Notes: a model not told the origin generated them from the sequence alone. A stretch of DNA of 64,000 bases from Bacteroidota bacterium (GCA_019695345.1 JAIBAE010000009.1:1-64000), one strand, 5' to 3'. Counted from the stretch's first letter, positions 8,031-16,594 are shown. Made by a program: numbers and translations.

Positions 8031-8482
8031 TGATACTTCTTAACATAGTTGTTTGTATAGCAGCGTTTTTCTTTATGGAATTCTTTGCATGGTTTGCCCA
8101 TAAATACATTATGCACGGCGTGGGCTGGTTTCTGCATAAGTCTCATCACGAGCCGCACGAAGGATTCTTTGAACTGAACGACGTGTACGTACTGTTGTTT
8201 GCATTACCGGCTATCATCCTGATGTACATTGGCTCGTCCAGTTGGGGACTTCTCTTCTGGTGTGGTACAGGCATCAGTGCCTACGGAATTTCCTACTTCA
8301 TATTTCACGATGTAATTGTGCACCGCCGCATGGCACATGGATACCGACCGCGGTGGGCGTACATGAAACGTCTTATCCGCGCACACAAAATACACCACAA
8401 AAACCTTGGCAAAGAAAACGGAACATCGTTTGGATTTTTGGTAGCTTCATCCAAGTACGATGTAAAACCCGAGTCGGAATAA
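8027..8482 (+). CDS. crtZ: Beta-carotene hydroxylase (CrtZ-like, fatty acid hydroxylase superfamily)
   Basis: A 151-residue di-iron membrane hydroxylase. The histidine clusters are all visible: HKYIMH near 26, HKSHHEPH near 37, HDVIVHRRMAH near 90, and HKIHH near 123. It would hydroxylate the beta rings of beta-carotene to give zeaxanthin in the membrane. Its ATG overlaps the cyclase stop, and it closes the crt operon. R1 copy 4 begins 4 bp after the stop codon. Confidence 0.92.
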   Translation: MMILLNIVVCIAAFFFMEFFAWFAHKYIMHGVGWFLHKSHHEPHEGFFELNDVYVLLFALPAIILMYIGSSSWGLLFWCGTGISAYGISYFIFHDVIVHRRMAHGYRPRWAYMKRLIRAHKIHHKNLGKENGTSFGFLVASSKYDVKPESE

Positions 8483-8485
8483 GTT

Positions 8486-8552
8486 TTTGCTATCGCATTG
8501 CCGCACCAAAGGGCAGTATATCACACAGCCCTCACACTGCGGGAGAGAAAGT
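8486..8552 (+). repeat. R1 repeat, copy 4 (3' end of crt operon)
   Basis: Left box TTTGCTATCGCATTGCCGCACC, right box CTGCGGGAGAGAAAG. It begins 4 bp after the crtZ stop with the left box facing the gene. The core has no strong T-run, so terminator function is not evident here. Confidence 0.75.
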
Positions 8553-8637
8553 CGCATTGCTTCTATATAACCTTAACTGTGTTTGGAAAGGTTTGATAAT
8601 TACAGGATGTATAGAACAACTATACATCCTATCTCCG

Positions 8638-8645
8638 TAAGTTTG
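8638..8645 (+). promoter_or_regulatory. Putative -7 box
   Basis: TAAGTTTG fits TAnnTTTG and lies 31 bp before the start of the beta-barrel-like gene at 8677. No clear -33 element is seen. Confidence 0.4.
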
Positions 8646-8676
8646 TACAGCACACACACAAAGAACGAGGTGTTGT

Positions 8677-9192
8677 ATGAAAACCGTATCGCTTGTTCCG
8701 CTTCTTGTTGGGATGTTCCTTACCTGTACCACAACATACCTTACAGCACAAAACCATACATACGTTAGTGCCGCCGCAGGAATCCCCGAGTTATTAAGCA
8801 TTGGTATGCGTTATCAAACTGTGGGAATAAATATTGGTGCATCGGTTAGTACATTTCCAACAGCTACTACCAATTTATCGGTTATGCTTGATGCCATGAT
8901 ATTGTTTGGCGCACCACAAAGGGAAGCACCGTATGGCAGATGGTATGTGCGCCCGGGCGTGGCATATCTGTACGACGATGGCGAGTATAAAACTGAATCA
9001 TACATCTATGCAAACGGACGTGTGGGATATGTACTCTTGCTAAACAATCCTGTATCGCTCTGTTTTGATGCGGGTGTAATGGTAGAACTGCAAAAAACAT
9101 CGGTACAAAAGAAACCAAGCTCAGGGTGGAATTTCAATTTTGAGTTTCCCGTTTTGCCAAGCATTGGTGTTACAGTGTTGTATGAGTTGTAA
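8677..9192 (+). CDS. Exported outer-membrane beta-barrel-like protein, unknown function
   Basis: A 171-residue protein with a clear Sec signal peptide (MKTVSLVPLLVGMFL..., likely cleavage after LTA near 24). The mature part alternates polar and hydrophobic residues and has glycine/tyrosine-rich strands ending VTVLYEL, as in small outer-membrane barrels whose last residue is hydrophobic. I do not recognise the family. It has its own promoter-like box and is convergent with yciO; R1 copy 5 lies between the two. Confidence 0.65.
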   Translation: MKTVSLVPLLVGMFLTCTTTYLTAQNHTYVSAAAGIPELLSIGMRYQTVGINIGASVSTFPTATTNLSVMLDAMILFGAPQREAPYGRWYVRPGVAYLYDDGEYKTESYIYANGRVGYVLLLNNPVSLCFDAGVMVELQKTSVQKKPSSGWNFNFEFPVLPSIGVTVLYEL

Positions 9193-9230
9193 TACCATCA
9201 CTTCACGATAACAAGTGGGGTAATGTGGCT

Positions 9231-9294
9231 ATTCTTTCCCGCTGGTAGTGGTACTATATTGATGTGCCGTTCGGCGCGGCAATGCGATAGCAAC
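9231..9294 (-). repeat. R1 repeat, copy 5 (3' end of yciO)
   Basis: On the minus strand: left box TTGCTATCGCATTGCCGCGCC, right box CCAGCGGGAAAGAAT. It begins 13 bp after the stop of the yciO-like gene with the left box facing it. Confidence 0.75.
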
Positions 9295-9307
9295 AATATT
9301 ACATTTC

Positions 9308-9970
9308 CTATTCTGCTTCCTGCCCAATTAGTTCCAATACTTCACTGGCGTTTGCACCTGCACGAAGAACGGTGAAGTCGTTTGATGTCATGTCTATAAT
9401 AGTGGATTCGCCGGTAAAATAGTCGTCCTCCATCCACGAGAATTTTTGCATAATTACTACAACATCTACGGTTGTTCCAATGGATTCCACTGCTTGCTGT
9501 ACAGTTGCAAATTCGTTGCCATCGGCATCTTTTGCCGTAATGGAAATAAGCGGCTCGGCAAGCGATGTTAATATTGCATTGGCAATGGTTGCATGTGGTA
9601 CGCGGATACCTACGGTGTTACGTTTAGGGTCGTGCGCGTAATTGGGTACGGCTTTGGTACACGGTAAAATAAAGGTGTAGGGTCCGGGTATTAAGCGTTT
9701 AATTAGCCGGTATGCCGAGTTACTTACTTTGGCGTATTCGGAGATATTGGAGATGGAATCGCACAGGAACGTCATGCTTTGTTGTGCAGGAAGATTACGA
9801 ATGCGGCGGATACGCTCGATACCGTTTTTATTGTTAAGCATACACCCTAATGCCATGCCGGTATCGGTTGGATACAACATTACCGCGCCTTTGCGTAACT
9901 GTTGTACTATAATATCAATGTTGCGTTGTTCCGGTGTTTGCGGATGAACAGGAATAACAAGTTGTTGCAT
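9308..9970 (-). CDS. yciO: YciO-like protein (Sua5/YrdC/YciO family)
   Basis: This 220-residue protein follows E. coli YciO closely: YPTDTGMALGC near 37, the IERIRRIRNLP helix near 51, GPYTFIL near 96, and STIIDMT near 190. The family binds ATP and double-stranded RNA. TsaC/Sua5 members make threonylcarbamoyl-AMP for tRNA t6A, but the YciO branch has poor or no such activity, and the true TsaC may be elsewhere. It runs convergent to the beta-barrel gene and lies 41 bp downstream of the sensor kinase gene, so they may share a transcript. Confidence 0.85.
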   Translation of the reverse strand: MQQLVIPVHPQTPEQRNIDIIVQQLRKGAVMLYPTDTGMALGCMLNNKNGIERIRRIRNLPAQQSMTFLCDSISNISEYAKVSNSAYRLIKRLIPGPYTFILPCTKAVPNYAHDPKRNTVGIRVPHATIANAILTSLAEPLISITAKDADGNEFATVQQAVESIGTTVDVVVIMQKFSWMEDDYFTGESTIIDMTSNDFTVLRAGANASEVLELIGQEAE

Positions 9971-10011
9971 ACGTACTGTGTGCCTTAGTTGTGAACATGA
10001 GGCCGTAAAGG

Positions 10012-11301
10012 TTATACACCTGCTTCGGTTGGGGTAACAATTGGTAAGGTAATGGTAAATGTAGTTCCTTTGCCAAGACCGGAGCTTGTTACCGAAACAT
10101 CACCACTATGCATTTCAATAATTTTCTTTACAATGTACAATCCTAAGCCGGTACTTGTTTCGCCGCCGGTTGGTTGTGCAGATAGCCGTGTAAATTCCTG
10201 AAATGCTGAGTTGATGTCGTCTTGGGTCATCCCTAACCCTGTATCTTTTACTTCCAGTATAAGGTACGTTCCTTCGGTGGCAGCGCGGAGAAAAACCGAG
10301 CCGCCGTTGGGTGTATATTTTATGGCGTTACTTACAAGATTATCGAGTGCTTTACGCAGTTGTAAAGCATCGGCAACAAATACAGGTGCGGGTTCTGCAA
10401 TTTCTACATTTACCCAGATGTTTTTCTTTTCGGCGTTACTTGCAAAGGCACGTGCCGATGAACGCAGAAGGTTTCCAACTTCTATAACATCGTGCCGTGG
10501 TTTTATATCGGGTTTACTAAGCACTGCAATAGATAGCATATCTTCCACCAGCGAGCGCATCATGGCCGATGAATGTTGTGCAATCTCAATCAGCTCGTGC
10601 ATTTCCGATTGTTCACCGCCAATTTTTTCGAGCTCGTTTAAGATTGCATCAAGGTTGTTCAGCGGGTTTTGTAAATCGTGTACAGCCATGCGCACAACTT
10701 GCTCGCGCGATTGTTGTAATGTGCGCAGGTTATCGTTAGCACGTTGTAGCTCGCTGCTTCGCAGGGCAACAAGTTTTTCTAAATGCAGGTTGTGTTCCTG
10801 AACGCGGTGCATTAACTCGGCGTTGTGGTTGCGGAGTTTTATCATCTCGCCAACACGCTCAAGCATTATGCGCAACTGAAGTAAATCAACCGGCTTGGTA
10901 AGATAGTAGGCAATACCGGCTTCGTTAATGGATTTAATCAGAATTGCCGTATCCATAAATCCCGTCATTAAAATACGCTCGCATTCGGGGCGTACTTCGC
11001 GGAATTCGGTTAGCAGTTCAGCTCCGTTATCACTTCCAAGTTTCAGGTCGGCAATAACAAGATCAAAATCATAAGCAGTAAAAAGCTTACGCGCCTGGTC
11101 AACAGTTTCGCACGTTATTATCTCATGCTCTTCCTGAAAGAAAAGAGAGATAGCATCTAACATTGCAGGTTCATCGTCAATCAATAATATACGCAAGCGC
11201 GATACCTCGGTATTTGCGTAATTGTTTTGTGTGAGCTGAGCCGCAACAGTGTGTTTAACCCTGTGGTCGTCCTGACGTGGTTTGGCTGCCGTCCTATTCA
11301 T
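10012..11301 (-). CDS. Receiver-histidine kinase hybrid (receiver domain first)
   Basis: A 429-residue soluble signalling protein. Residues about 36-155 are a CheY-like receiver with acidic pair D42-D43, phospho-acceptor D85 in LVIADLKLG and K136 in YYLTKPVD. A coiled coil follows (about 155-200), then HisKA with the H-box MAVHDLQNP (H208), and HATPase_c with the N-box NLVSNAIKYTPNGG, G1 KDTGLGM and G2 GLGLYIVKKI. There is no membrane segment or separate sensor domain. Such receiver-kinase proteins usually act mid-way in a phosphorelay. Its partner is not evident nearby. The start is the first methionine; the 30 residues before the receiver look disordered, so a later start is possible. Confidence 0.88.
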   Translation of the reverse strand: MNRTAAKPRQDDHRVKHTVAAQLTQNNYANTEVSRLRILLIDDEPAMLDAISLFFQEEHEIITCETVDQARKLFTAYDFDLVIADLKLGSDNGAELLTEFREVRPECERILMTGFMDTAILIKSINEAGIAYYLTKPVDLLQLRIMLERVGEMIKLRNHNAELMHRVQEHNLHLEKLVALRSSELQRANDNLRTLQQSREQVVRMAVHDLQNPLNNLDAILNELEKIGGEQSEMHELIEIAQHSSAMMRSLVEDMLSIAVLSKPDIKPRHDVIEVGNLLRSSARAFASNAEKKNIWVNVEIAEPAPVFVADALQLRKALDNLVSNAIKYTPNGGSVFLRAATEGTYLILEVKDTGLGMTQDDINSAFQEFTRLSAQPTGGETSTGLGLYIVKKIIEMHSGDVSVTSSGLGKGTTFTITLPIVTPTEAGV

Positions 11302-11436
11302 AATTCCTGCCGTTCGGTAATTTCATTCAACACAAGCTACAAAATACAAAACAAAAACAGTGCGGCATAGATAAATAGCTACATATTTTGCCGTAAATTG
11401 TATCCCGAAAAGGAAATATGTATAATCAGGGATGGT

Positions 11437-12099
11437 ATGATTGCACTTATAGCAGGGATAGTAGCAGGATTTGTTTTGTCTATTCCGCCCGGGCCGGTTG
11501 CAGCGTTTGCCATACAAAGCACATTAACCGGAGGCAAGCGGAATGGAGTAAGTATTGCGGTTGGAATTGCCGTTGTTGATATGATATTTTGTTTGCTGGT
11601 TGTATTTGCATCAACGGCATTACTAAGTCAGTTAGAGACAATGGTTGCAGCACACCCGTATGTTTCGTTTAGTACAAAAGCACTTATTATTCTTGGTATC
11701 ATTATTTATGGGGTGTTGCAGTTCCGCAAACCCGAACTTGGTGCCGATAGCCACCCTCGTATTCATCTGGAAGAAAAGGTACACTCATCCAAACCGTTTA
11801 TCGTTGGCTCGGCAACAGCATTAAGTAATGCCTTTAACCCAACCTTTTTGCCATCACTCACCGCGCTTGTAACTGCAATAACATCACAAATACCAATATC
11901 CCCCAACCCACTGCTCGATAAACTCTTTTTTGTACTTGGCTTTGGCGCAGGAACTTACGGATGGTTCCATAGCTTGGCAAGTTTTGTACACAGGCATCAT
12001 GCAAAGATTTCTCCGCAAACAATGCTGCTGATACGCCGTATTGGTGCGTTGATTCTTATTGGGTTTGCTGTGTATCTTGGAATAACAATTTGTATGTAG
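11437..12099 (+). CDS. LysE/RhtB-family amino-acid exporter
   Basis: A 220-residue inner-membrane protein with about six hydrophobic segments. The N-terminus carries the hallmark SIPPGPVAAFAIQ of the LysE/RhtB superfamily (about 13-25). NAFNPTFLPS near 130 matches the second conserved Asn-Pro loop. The substrate is likely an amino acid or derivative, not determinable here. The ATG at 11437 starts exactly at the family N-terminus; a TTG 13 codons upstream was rejected. R1 copy 6 abuts the stop codon. Confidence 0.85.
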   Translation: MIALIAGIVAGFVLSIPPGPVAAFAIQSTLTGGKRNGVSIAVGIAVVDMIFCLLVVFASTALLSQLETMVAAHPYVSFSTKALIILGIIIYGVLQFRKPELGADSHPRIHLEEKVHSSKPFIVGSATALSNAFNPTFLPSLTALVTAITSQIPISPNPLLDKLFFVLGFGAGTYGWFHSLASFVHRHHAKISPQTMLLIRRIGALILIGFAVYLGITICM

Positions 12100-12164
12100 T
12101 TGCTATCGCCGGACCGCACCAAATGTTGTGCTACAGTACACCCATCTTATGCGGGAGAGATTCT
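12100..12164 (+). repeat. R1 repeat, copy 6 (abuts LysE stop)
   Basis: Left box TTGCTATCGCCGGACCGCACC follows the TAG stop at 12097-12099 with no gap. The right box is TATGCGGGAGAGATTC. The sequence beyond (ACAACGTACATCGTGAG) resembles the linker seen in the paired copies at 41 and 57.7 kb. Confidence 0.8.
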
Positions 12165-12256
12165 TGCACAAGCAACAACGTACATCGTGAGTAAGGAAAT
12201 ATAGAACGAAGCGGACTAATTTTATCAACCCAATACTTATAAAAGGAACATACACC

Positions 12257-12670
12257 ATGAGTAATACAAAACTTACTGTTAGCGCAACTATAGATGCAGA
12301 TAAAAACAAAGTGTGGAACTGCTACACACAACCGGAACACATTACCCAATGGAACTTTGCCGACCCAAGCTGGCACTGCCCACATGCCGAAAACAACATG
12401 ACCGTTGGCGGCAGATATGTAGCGCGTATGGAAGCAAAAGACGGCAGCTTTGGGTTTGACTTTGATGCTACGTACACAAACATTGTTCCCGGCAATGAGT
12501 TTACCTACGAGTTTGGCGGACGTTATGCAACTATAGTATTTACAGAACAAGAAAATCAAACCACAGTAACCGTAACATTCGACCCCGAAACTCAAAACTC
12601 GTTAGAGTTACAACAAGCCGGTTGGCAGGCAATACTCAACAATTTTAAGCAGTACACCGAAACACACTAA
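12257..12670 (+). CDS. SRPBCC/AHSA1-like START-fold protein
   Basis: A 137-residue protein beginning TVSATIDADKNKVWNCYTQPEHITQWNFADPSWHCP, the entry strand and helix of the activator-of-Hsp90 ATPase 1-like branch of the SRPBCC superfamily. GGRYVARMEAKDG and the closing helix LQQAGWQAILNNFKQYTE complete the fold. These proteins form a hydrophobic pocket for small ligands; the ligand here is unknown. The gene stands alone with a purine-rich stretch (AAAAGGAA) upstream of the ATG. Confidence 0.85.
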   Translation: MSNTKLTVSATIDADKNKVWNCYTQPEHITQWNFADPSWHCPHAENNMTVGGRYVARMEAKDGSFGFDFDATYTNIVPGNEFTYEFGGRYATIVFTEQENQTTVTVTFDPETQNSLELQQAGWQAILNNFKQYTETH

Positions 12671-12726
12671 ACACGTAAGGCATTCATATCCAATCCATCA
12701 CGGTAAACGGTGTTTCTTGCTGTAAG

Positions 12727-12791
12727 GTTCTTATCCGCATGGTAACGGTGTTTGGAAGAATATCCATACGGCGCGGCAATGCGCAAGCAAA
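12727..12791 (-). repeat. R1 repeat, copy 7 (degenerate)
   Basis: On the minus strand: left box TTTGCTTGCGCATTGCCGCGCC, right box CATGCGGATAAGAAC. Both boxes are recognisable but mutated. It lies 56 bp after the SRPBCC gene, with its right box facing that gene. Confidence 0.55.
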
Positions 12792-12814
12792 GAACAACAA
12801 CACGGTAAACTCCG

Positions 12815-12822
12815 TAATTTTG
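12815..12822 (+). promoter_or_regulatory. Putative -7 box
   Basis: TAATTTTG fits TAnnTTTG and lies 34 bp before the DUF1566 gene. Confidence 0.4.
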
Positions 12823-12856
12823 TAGCGCAGTTTACTCACCAAATGAAGGTGATGAT

Positions 12857-13771
12857 ATGAAATGGTTTAGTGTATCGGAGAGGCTGCAACATTGGTTTGG
12901 ATGGGCAGCCGTTATTATTACGGCGGTGTTTACATCGCTATGGGCGTTTTGGGGAATTATTGAAAACTTCCACGAAGGTTGGTGGTACAACGATGTCTGG
13001 AAAAATATCGGGGTGATGTTTTTACAGTACTTATCGCTTGCCATTGTGTTTTATGTGCTTGGTGTTATTGCCGTGTGGAAACAAAAGGTTGGCGCAATTC
13101 TATTTTTAATACTTTCAATTTGTGCATTTCTCTTTTTTGATGAAGGTGCGGGGCGTTTTCTTGCTGCACTTCCGTTGTTGATGTTATCGTTATTGTGGTT
13201 ATTGGGAAACCCAACACCGCGAGTGTGGGTATGGCGAGTTATGTTGTGGCTTGCACCAATAGTAATGGTTGTTTCGGGTGCGGAACCGTTTTGGCGTGTA
13301 GTACTTGTTGGCAGAACAAACGACGGTAACTTTGGCGAACGTACTGTTAAGGGAAATGGAGTAACGTTAACATGGGCACCGCGTGGTCCCGGCTTCCCCG
13401 ATAGTGGTGTATCGTGGTTTAGGGCTAAAGAACTATGTGCGCGTTTAGACAGCACTGGAACTACCGTTCTGGATTCCGATGTACATTACTGGCGTTTGCC
13501 AACTGTACAAGAAGCAGTTGCATCGCTCACAAGGCATAACCAAAATGCCGGCGGTGTGTGGAATGACTCTACACATACAGCTACGTACAACACCATGCCC
13601 GATAAAGAAACACCATTGTGGGATCCACATTCGCAGGTTATCTATTGGTGGACTTCAACCGATGCGGATTCCATAAGGGCTTACAGAGTTGTATATAACG
13701 GTTTGGTAACGCCAACACCCAAAAGGTTGTATCCTGCTTATTTTGGTTTCAGGGCGGTGCGGAATAAGTAA
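12857..13771 (+). CDS. Membrane protein with C-terminal DUF1566 (Lcl C-like) domain
   Basis: A 304-residue protein. The first 150 residues contain four to five hydrophobic helices rich in tryptophan. The rest is extracytoplasmic and matches DUF1566: LTWAPRGPGFPDSGVSW near 174, AKELCARLD near 194, WRLPTVQEAV near 215, YWWTSTDADS near 262, and the ending FGFRAVRNK. The pattern W-R-L-P-T and WTS is diagnostic of this C-type-lectin-like domain, often found in surface proteins. Function unknown. A hairpin terminator follows the stop directly. Confidence 0.75.
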   Translation: MKWFSVSERLQHWFGWAAVIITAVFTSLWAFWGIIENFHEGWWYNDVWKNIGVMFLQYLSLAIVFYVLGVIAVWKQKVGAILFLILSICAFLFFDEGAGRFLAALPLLMLSLLWLLGNPTPRVWVWRVMLWLAPIVMVVSGAEPFWRVVLVGRTNDGNFGERTVKGNGVTLTWAPRGPGFPDSGVSWFRAKELCARLDSTGTTVLDSDVHYWRLPTVQEAVASLTRHNQNAGGVWNDSTHTATYNTMPDKETPLWDPHSQVIYWWTSTDADSIRAYRVVYNGLVTPTPKRLYPAYFGFRAVRNK

Positions 13772-13774
13772 ACA

Positions 13775-13804
13775 AAAAGCTACGTTCTACTGAAGGTAGC
13801 TTTT
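13775..13804. terminator. Intrinsic terminator, probably bidirectional
   Basis: AAAAGCTAC and GTAGCTTTT form a 9-bp stem around a 12-base loop, with A- and T-runs on the two flanks. It lies between the convergent DUF1566 and PhnA-like genes and could serve both. Confidence 0.75.
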
Positions 13805-13825
13805 ATAGAACTATGGCAGCTACTG

Positions 13826-14404
13826 TTATACCTTACGCACATACTTAGTAAGAATAACAATCAACTGTCCTTCTATTCTTCCTTCAATTTGCTCGGTGTT
13901 GTTGCGCACCAACTTAATGTTGTGAACAACGGTGCCAAGCTTTGCATTCACGGTGCTTCCTTTTACATCTAAACTTTTAACCAGAGCAATGTTATCGCCA
14001 TCGTGCAAGATGTTGCCGTTACTATCTAAGTGAAATCCCTCGTTAGCGGCTTGTTCGTGGTCGCCCGATTGTTTTGCCCACGCAAGCACATCGTCTTCCA
14101 TATACAACATATCAAGCGCATCGGAAGCCCAGCTTTCGGTGCGACAGCGGTTAAGCATTCTCCACGCAACAACCTTAACGGCAGGATGTTCGCTCCACAT
14201 ACTTGAGGTAAGGCATTGCCAATGGTTAGTATCAAGAAATTCTTTTTTCTCTATTTGGTTAAGGCATTTGGCGCAAACAAGAATACATTCATCGGGGTTG
14301 TTTTTGCCCTCGGTTGCAACAGCATGCACCTGAAGATTCTCGGTTGAAGAACATAATTCACAACAGTTGTTACTGCGTTGTTGTAATGCGGATTCTACAC
14401 TCAT
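13826..14404 (-). CDS. PhnA/YjdM-domain protein, long form
   Basis: This 192-residue protein has a zinc ribbon (C15ELC18 and C44AKC47), a middle part with WASDALDMLYMEDD, and a C-terminal PhnA domain: GFHLDSNGNILHDGDNIALVKSLDVKGS, then LGTVVHNIKLV near 156. Short YjdM proteins consist of the ribbon plus this domain; the longer form seen here is common in Bacteroidota. Despite the old name, a role in phosphonate use is doubtful for the family. It is convergent with the DUF1566 gene. Confidence 0.85.
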   Translation of the reverse strand: MSVESALQQRSNNCCELCSSTENLQVHAVATEGKNNPDECILVCAKCLNQIEKKEFLDTNHWQCLTSSMWSEHPAVKVVAWRMLNRCRTESWASDALDMLYMEDDVLAWAKQSGDHEQAANEGFHLDSNGNILHDGDNIALVKSLDVKGSTVNAKLGTVVHNIKLVRNNTEQIEGRIEGQLIVILTKYVRKV

Positions 14405-14475
14405 GATAGTGATAATTTGGTAATGAATAGTAATAAAGACTGCAAAGGTACAAAGAAGTTAGAAGATTATCTTTT

Positions 14476-14533
14476 TGGTATGGGCACCGTACGTCCAGAT
14501 TATGCTACATGTACATCTTGCCGGAAAGAACCG
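14476..14533 (+). repeat. R1 repeat, copy 25 (decayed)
   Basis: The right box TTGCCGGAAAGAACC (14519-14533) is clear. Only GGGCACCGTACG remains of the left box near 14481. It lies between divergent genes. A frame of 76 codons that spans it is not considered real. Confidence 0.45.
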
Positions 14534-14650
14534 TACGCAACTCAAACCGTGTATCGTGATGTACTGTGTTGAAAAACCAAAAAGAAGTAGTAGTTTAGAA
14601 CCAAGCATAACAACCCGCACATTATGTAGTACACAACAAAGGAATATACT

Positions 14651-14995
14651 ATGCCGCAGTATATGTTATTTATGCGTGGAGATCAATCCCGCTTTCAATC
14701 TTTAACCCCGGAAGAACAACAGCGGGTAATAAACACTCACCGTGAATTTGCAGGCTCACTACATAACAAGCAAGCATTGGTAGAAGGCAATGGCTTTGCG
14801 TTCCAGACAACACTGCTAACAAACAACAATAACACCATCGAACAAACTTCATCGCCATTTGCAAACACCGAGAACCAACCATCGGGTTTTTATATCATAG
14901 AATGTGATAGTACAGAGCAGGCTATTGAATACGCAAAACAATGCCCTGCGTTGTTACACGGTGAATCCGTTGAGGTAATAAAATTGGGGCATTAA
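14651..14995 (+). CDS. YciI-like (YCII/DGPF domain) protein
   Basis: A 114-residue dimeric alpha/beta-barrel-type protein. It starts MPQYMLFMRGD, continues LTPEEQQRVINTHREFAG, and ends with GFYIIECDSTEQAIEYAKQCPAL...VEVIKL. These are the sequential landmarks of the YCII-related domain, which occurs alone or beside ECF sigma factors. No sigma factor is present here. The biochemical role of stand-alone members is largely unknown. A DUF4349 gene follows after 28 bp and could be co-transcribed. Confidence 0.85.
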   Translation: MPQYMLFMRGDQSRFQSLTPEEQQRVINTHREFAGSLHNKQALVEGNGFAFQTTLLTNNNNTIEQTSSPFANTENQPSGFYIIECDSTEQAIEYAKQCPALLHGESVEVIKLGH

Positions 14996-15023
14996 CAATT
15001 GTTAAATAACGAAGGGTTATACG

Positions 15024-15905
15024 ATGAATAGTACGTTTATGAAACGATTTTGGAAATCAAGCAAATGGTTTATTGGTCTATTTATATTGATGTTTTTATT
15101 TAGAATTCTATATGGATATACAACATCTGATGTAAACCCAAGCGGTGACTATAGCGACGATTTCTTTAGCAGTATAAATAATCTGCGGAAAAATTATGCA
15201 TCTGAAAAATTTGTAATGAAAGATGACATAGCAGCTATATCAAATAATGCAGCAAACCAAAAGTTTGAAAAAACAGCTACCGTGAAATCAAAAACTTCAG
15301 AGTTTGAACAAGATGAACTAAAGATAAAGGAGCAAGTCAAACAGTTTCAATCGGTTATTCAATATGAACAAAATTTAGGTCAAAAGGAAAACAGGCAAAT
15401 TCATCTATTAATTGGTGTGCCGCCTACGTTGTTTGACAGCTTCTATGTAGAAATACAAAAGATTGCAGTAATTAAGGCAACTCAAATAACCAAAGTTGAT
15501 AAAACAAATGAGTACAGGCAACTAAATGCTAAGAAAATTTCAATTGAAAAAACACTTCAATCGTTAAATGAACTTAAAACAAAAGGCGGACAAATTTCCG
15601 ACTTTGTACAACTTAATGATAAGATATTAGAGGTCGAAGAAAAGCTTCAAGAACTTGGCGTTGAACTTGGAAACTTTGATACAGAAAATGAATTCTGTAC
15701 GGTAAAATTATCACTATACGAGGGAACAGCTGAAAAGGGAATAAGTTTTATACACAGAGTGAAGATTGCTTTAGAGTGGACTATTAAATATTACGCTATA
15801 ACTCTGTTTACGTTTTTATGTGTAGCTATTACTGTATTTGTATTGCTGCTAATTGTTGACAAACTCAAGTTACTTAAGACAATAGCAAACAAGATTGGAG
15901 AATAG
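15024..15905 (+). CDS. DUF4349-like membrane protein with coiled coil
   Basis: This 293-residue protein has an N-terminal membrane anchor (about 13-32), a periplasmic coiled-coil region (residues about 60-245) and a C-terminal membrane helix (about 254-282). The segment from RQIHLLIGVPPTLFDSFYVEIQ through ISIEKTLQSLNELKTKGGQISDFVQLNDKILEVEEKLQELG matches DUF4349. Its biochemical role is unknown; the layout suggests an envelope protein anchored at both ends. The gene is more A+T-rich than its neighbours. Confidence 0.75.
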   Translation: MNSTFMKRFWKSSKWFIGLFILMFLFRILYGYTTSDVNPSGDYSDDFFSSINNLRKNYASEKFVMKDDIAAISNNAANQKFEKTATVKSKTSEFEQDELKIKEQVKQFQSVIQYEQNLGQKENRQIHLLIGVPPTLFDSFYVEIQKIAVIKATQITKVDKTNEYRQLNAKKISIEKTLQSLNELKTKGGQISDFVQLNDKILEVEEKLQELGVELGNFDTENEFCTVKLSLYEGTAEKGISFIHRVKIALEWTIKYYAITLFTFLCVAITVFVLLLIVDKLKLLKTIANKIGE

Positions 15906-15910
15906 AATAT

Positions 15911-16462
15911 CTATTTAATACTGTTAGGATTAAGTTCATCAAGATGCCACTGACGTGGGTTATTAAGGATATACGTTCGCACATTATGTAGGTCATGTTC
16001 ACTACGAAGAACGTGTTCGTAATAATTACGTTGCCATACAGGTTCCTTGGGTGTATTTCTATCGGTATTAATCTGAGCTGTTGCACTTGATTTAATTCCT
16101 CGTACAATCGAACCAATTGTTCTACTGGGTGATGTAAATCTGTTAAGTGTATGCTCTTCTATAGTAGTAATATCATCAGTGGTGGTTGAAGATGAGTATG
16201 TATCAGAATCAAGCATCATAACTAACGCGTGAAAATGATTTGGCATTACCACAAAACAATCTACGTATACATTCGGACGTATTGTGCTTGTTTGCTCTAT
16301 AGCTCGTTGTACGTAATTGCCAAAAGTGTTGTTCACCATTAAGCCGTTTATTACTTCGCCAAATAAGCAGTTTCTTTCATGTGTGCAAACGGTTATAAAA
16401 TAACCACCGGGTTGAGAGTAATCATAATGTTTAAGCCGGATAGAGCGTCGCGAAGATTCCAT
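15911..16462 (-). CDS. REP-associated tyrosine transposase (RAYT, Y1_Tnp/HUH)
   Basis: A 183-residue single-strand transposase. The HUH motif lies in VVMPNHFHALVMM (H76, H78) and the nucleophilic tyrosine in QRNYYEHVLR near 147-148. Before these are GGYFITVCTHER and, at the end, YILNNPRQW, all typical of RAYTs. The ATG ending at 16462 gives the normal N-terminus; the frame extends 20 codons further upstream, without similarity. Four GTAG-headed REP hairpins lie just upstream (16502-16870), the usual arrangement of a RAYT with the repeats it acts on. It is convergent with the DUF4349 gene, with only 5 bp between stops. Confidence 0.92.
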   Translation of the reverse strand: MESSRRSIRLKHYDYSQPGGYFITVCTHERNCLFGEVINGLMVNNTFGNYVQRAIEQTSTIRPNVYVDCFVVMPNHFHALVMMLDSDTYSSSTTTDDITTIEEHTLNRFTSPSRTIGSIVRGIKSSATAQINTDRNTPKEPVWQRNYYEHVLRSEHDLHNVRTYILNNPRQWHLDELNPNSIK

Positions 16463-16501
16463 AATCGAAACCGTAAAAAGAGAACAAACATTACCCAAAC
16501 T

Positions 16502-16528
16502 GACGTAGGGGCGAATAGACATTCGCCC
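16502..16528 (+). repeat. R2/REP hairpin 1
   Basis: GACGTAG head followed by the palindrome GGGCGAATAGACATTCGCCC. GTAG at the foot of a hairpin is the known RAYT recognition signature. Confidence 0.85.
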
Positions 16529-16594
16529 AATTCTAACAAATTATCCTATTGCCCAATACATATTGTTCTAAACAATCACTATAAAAAACCAACC

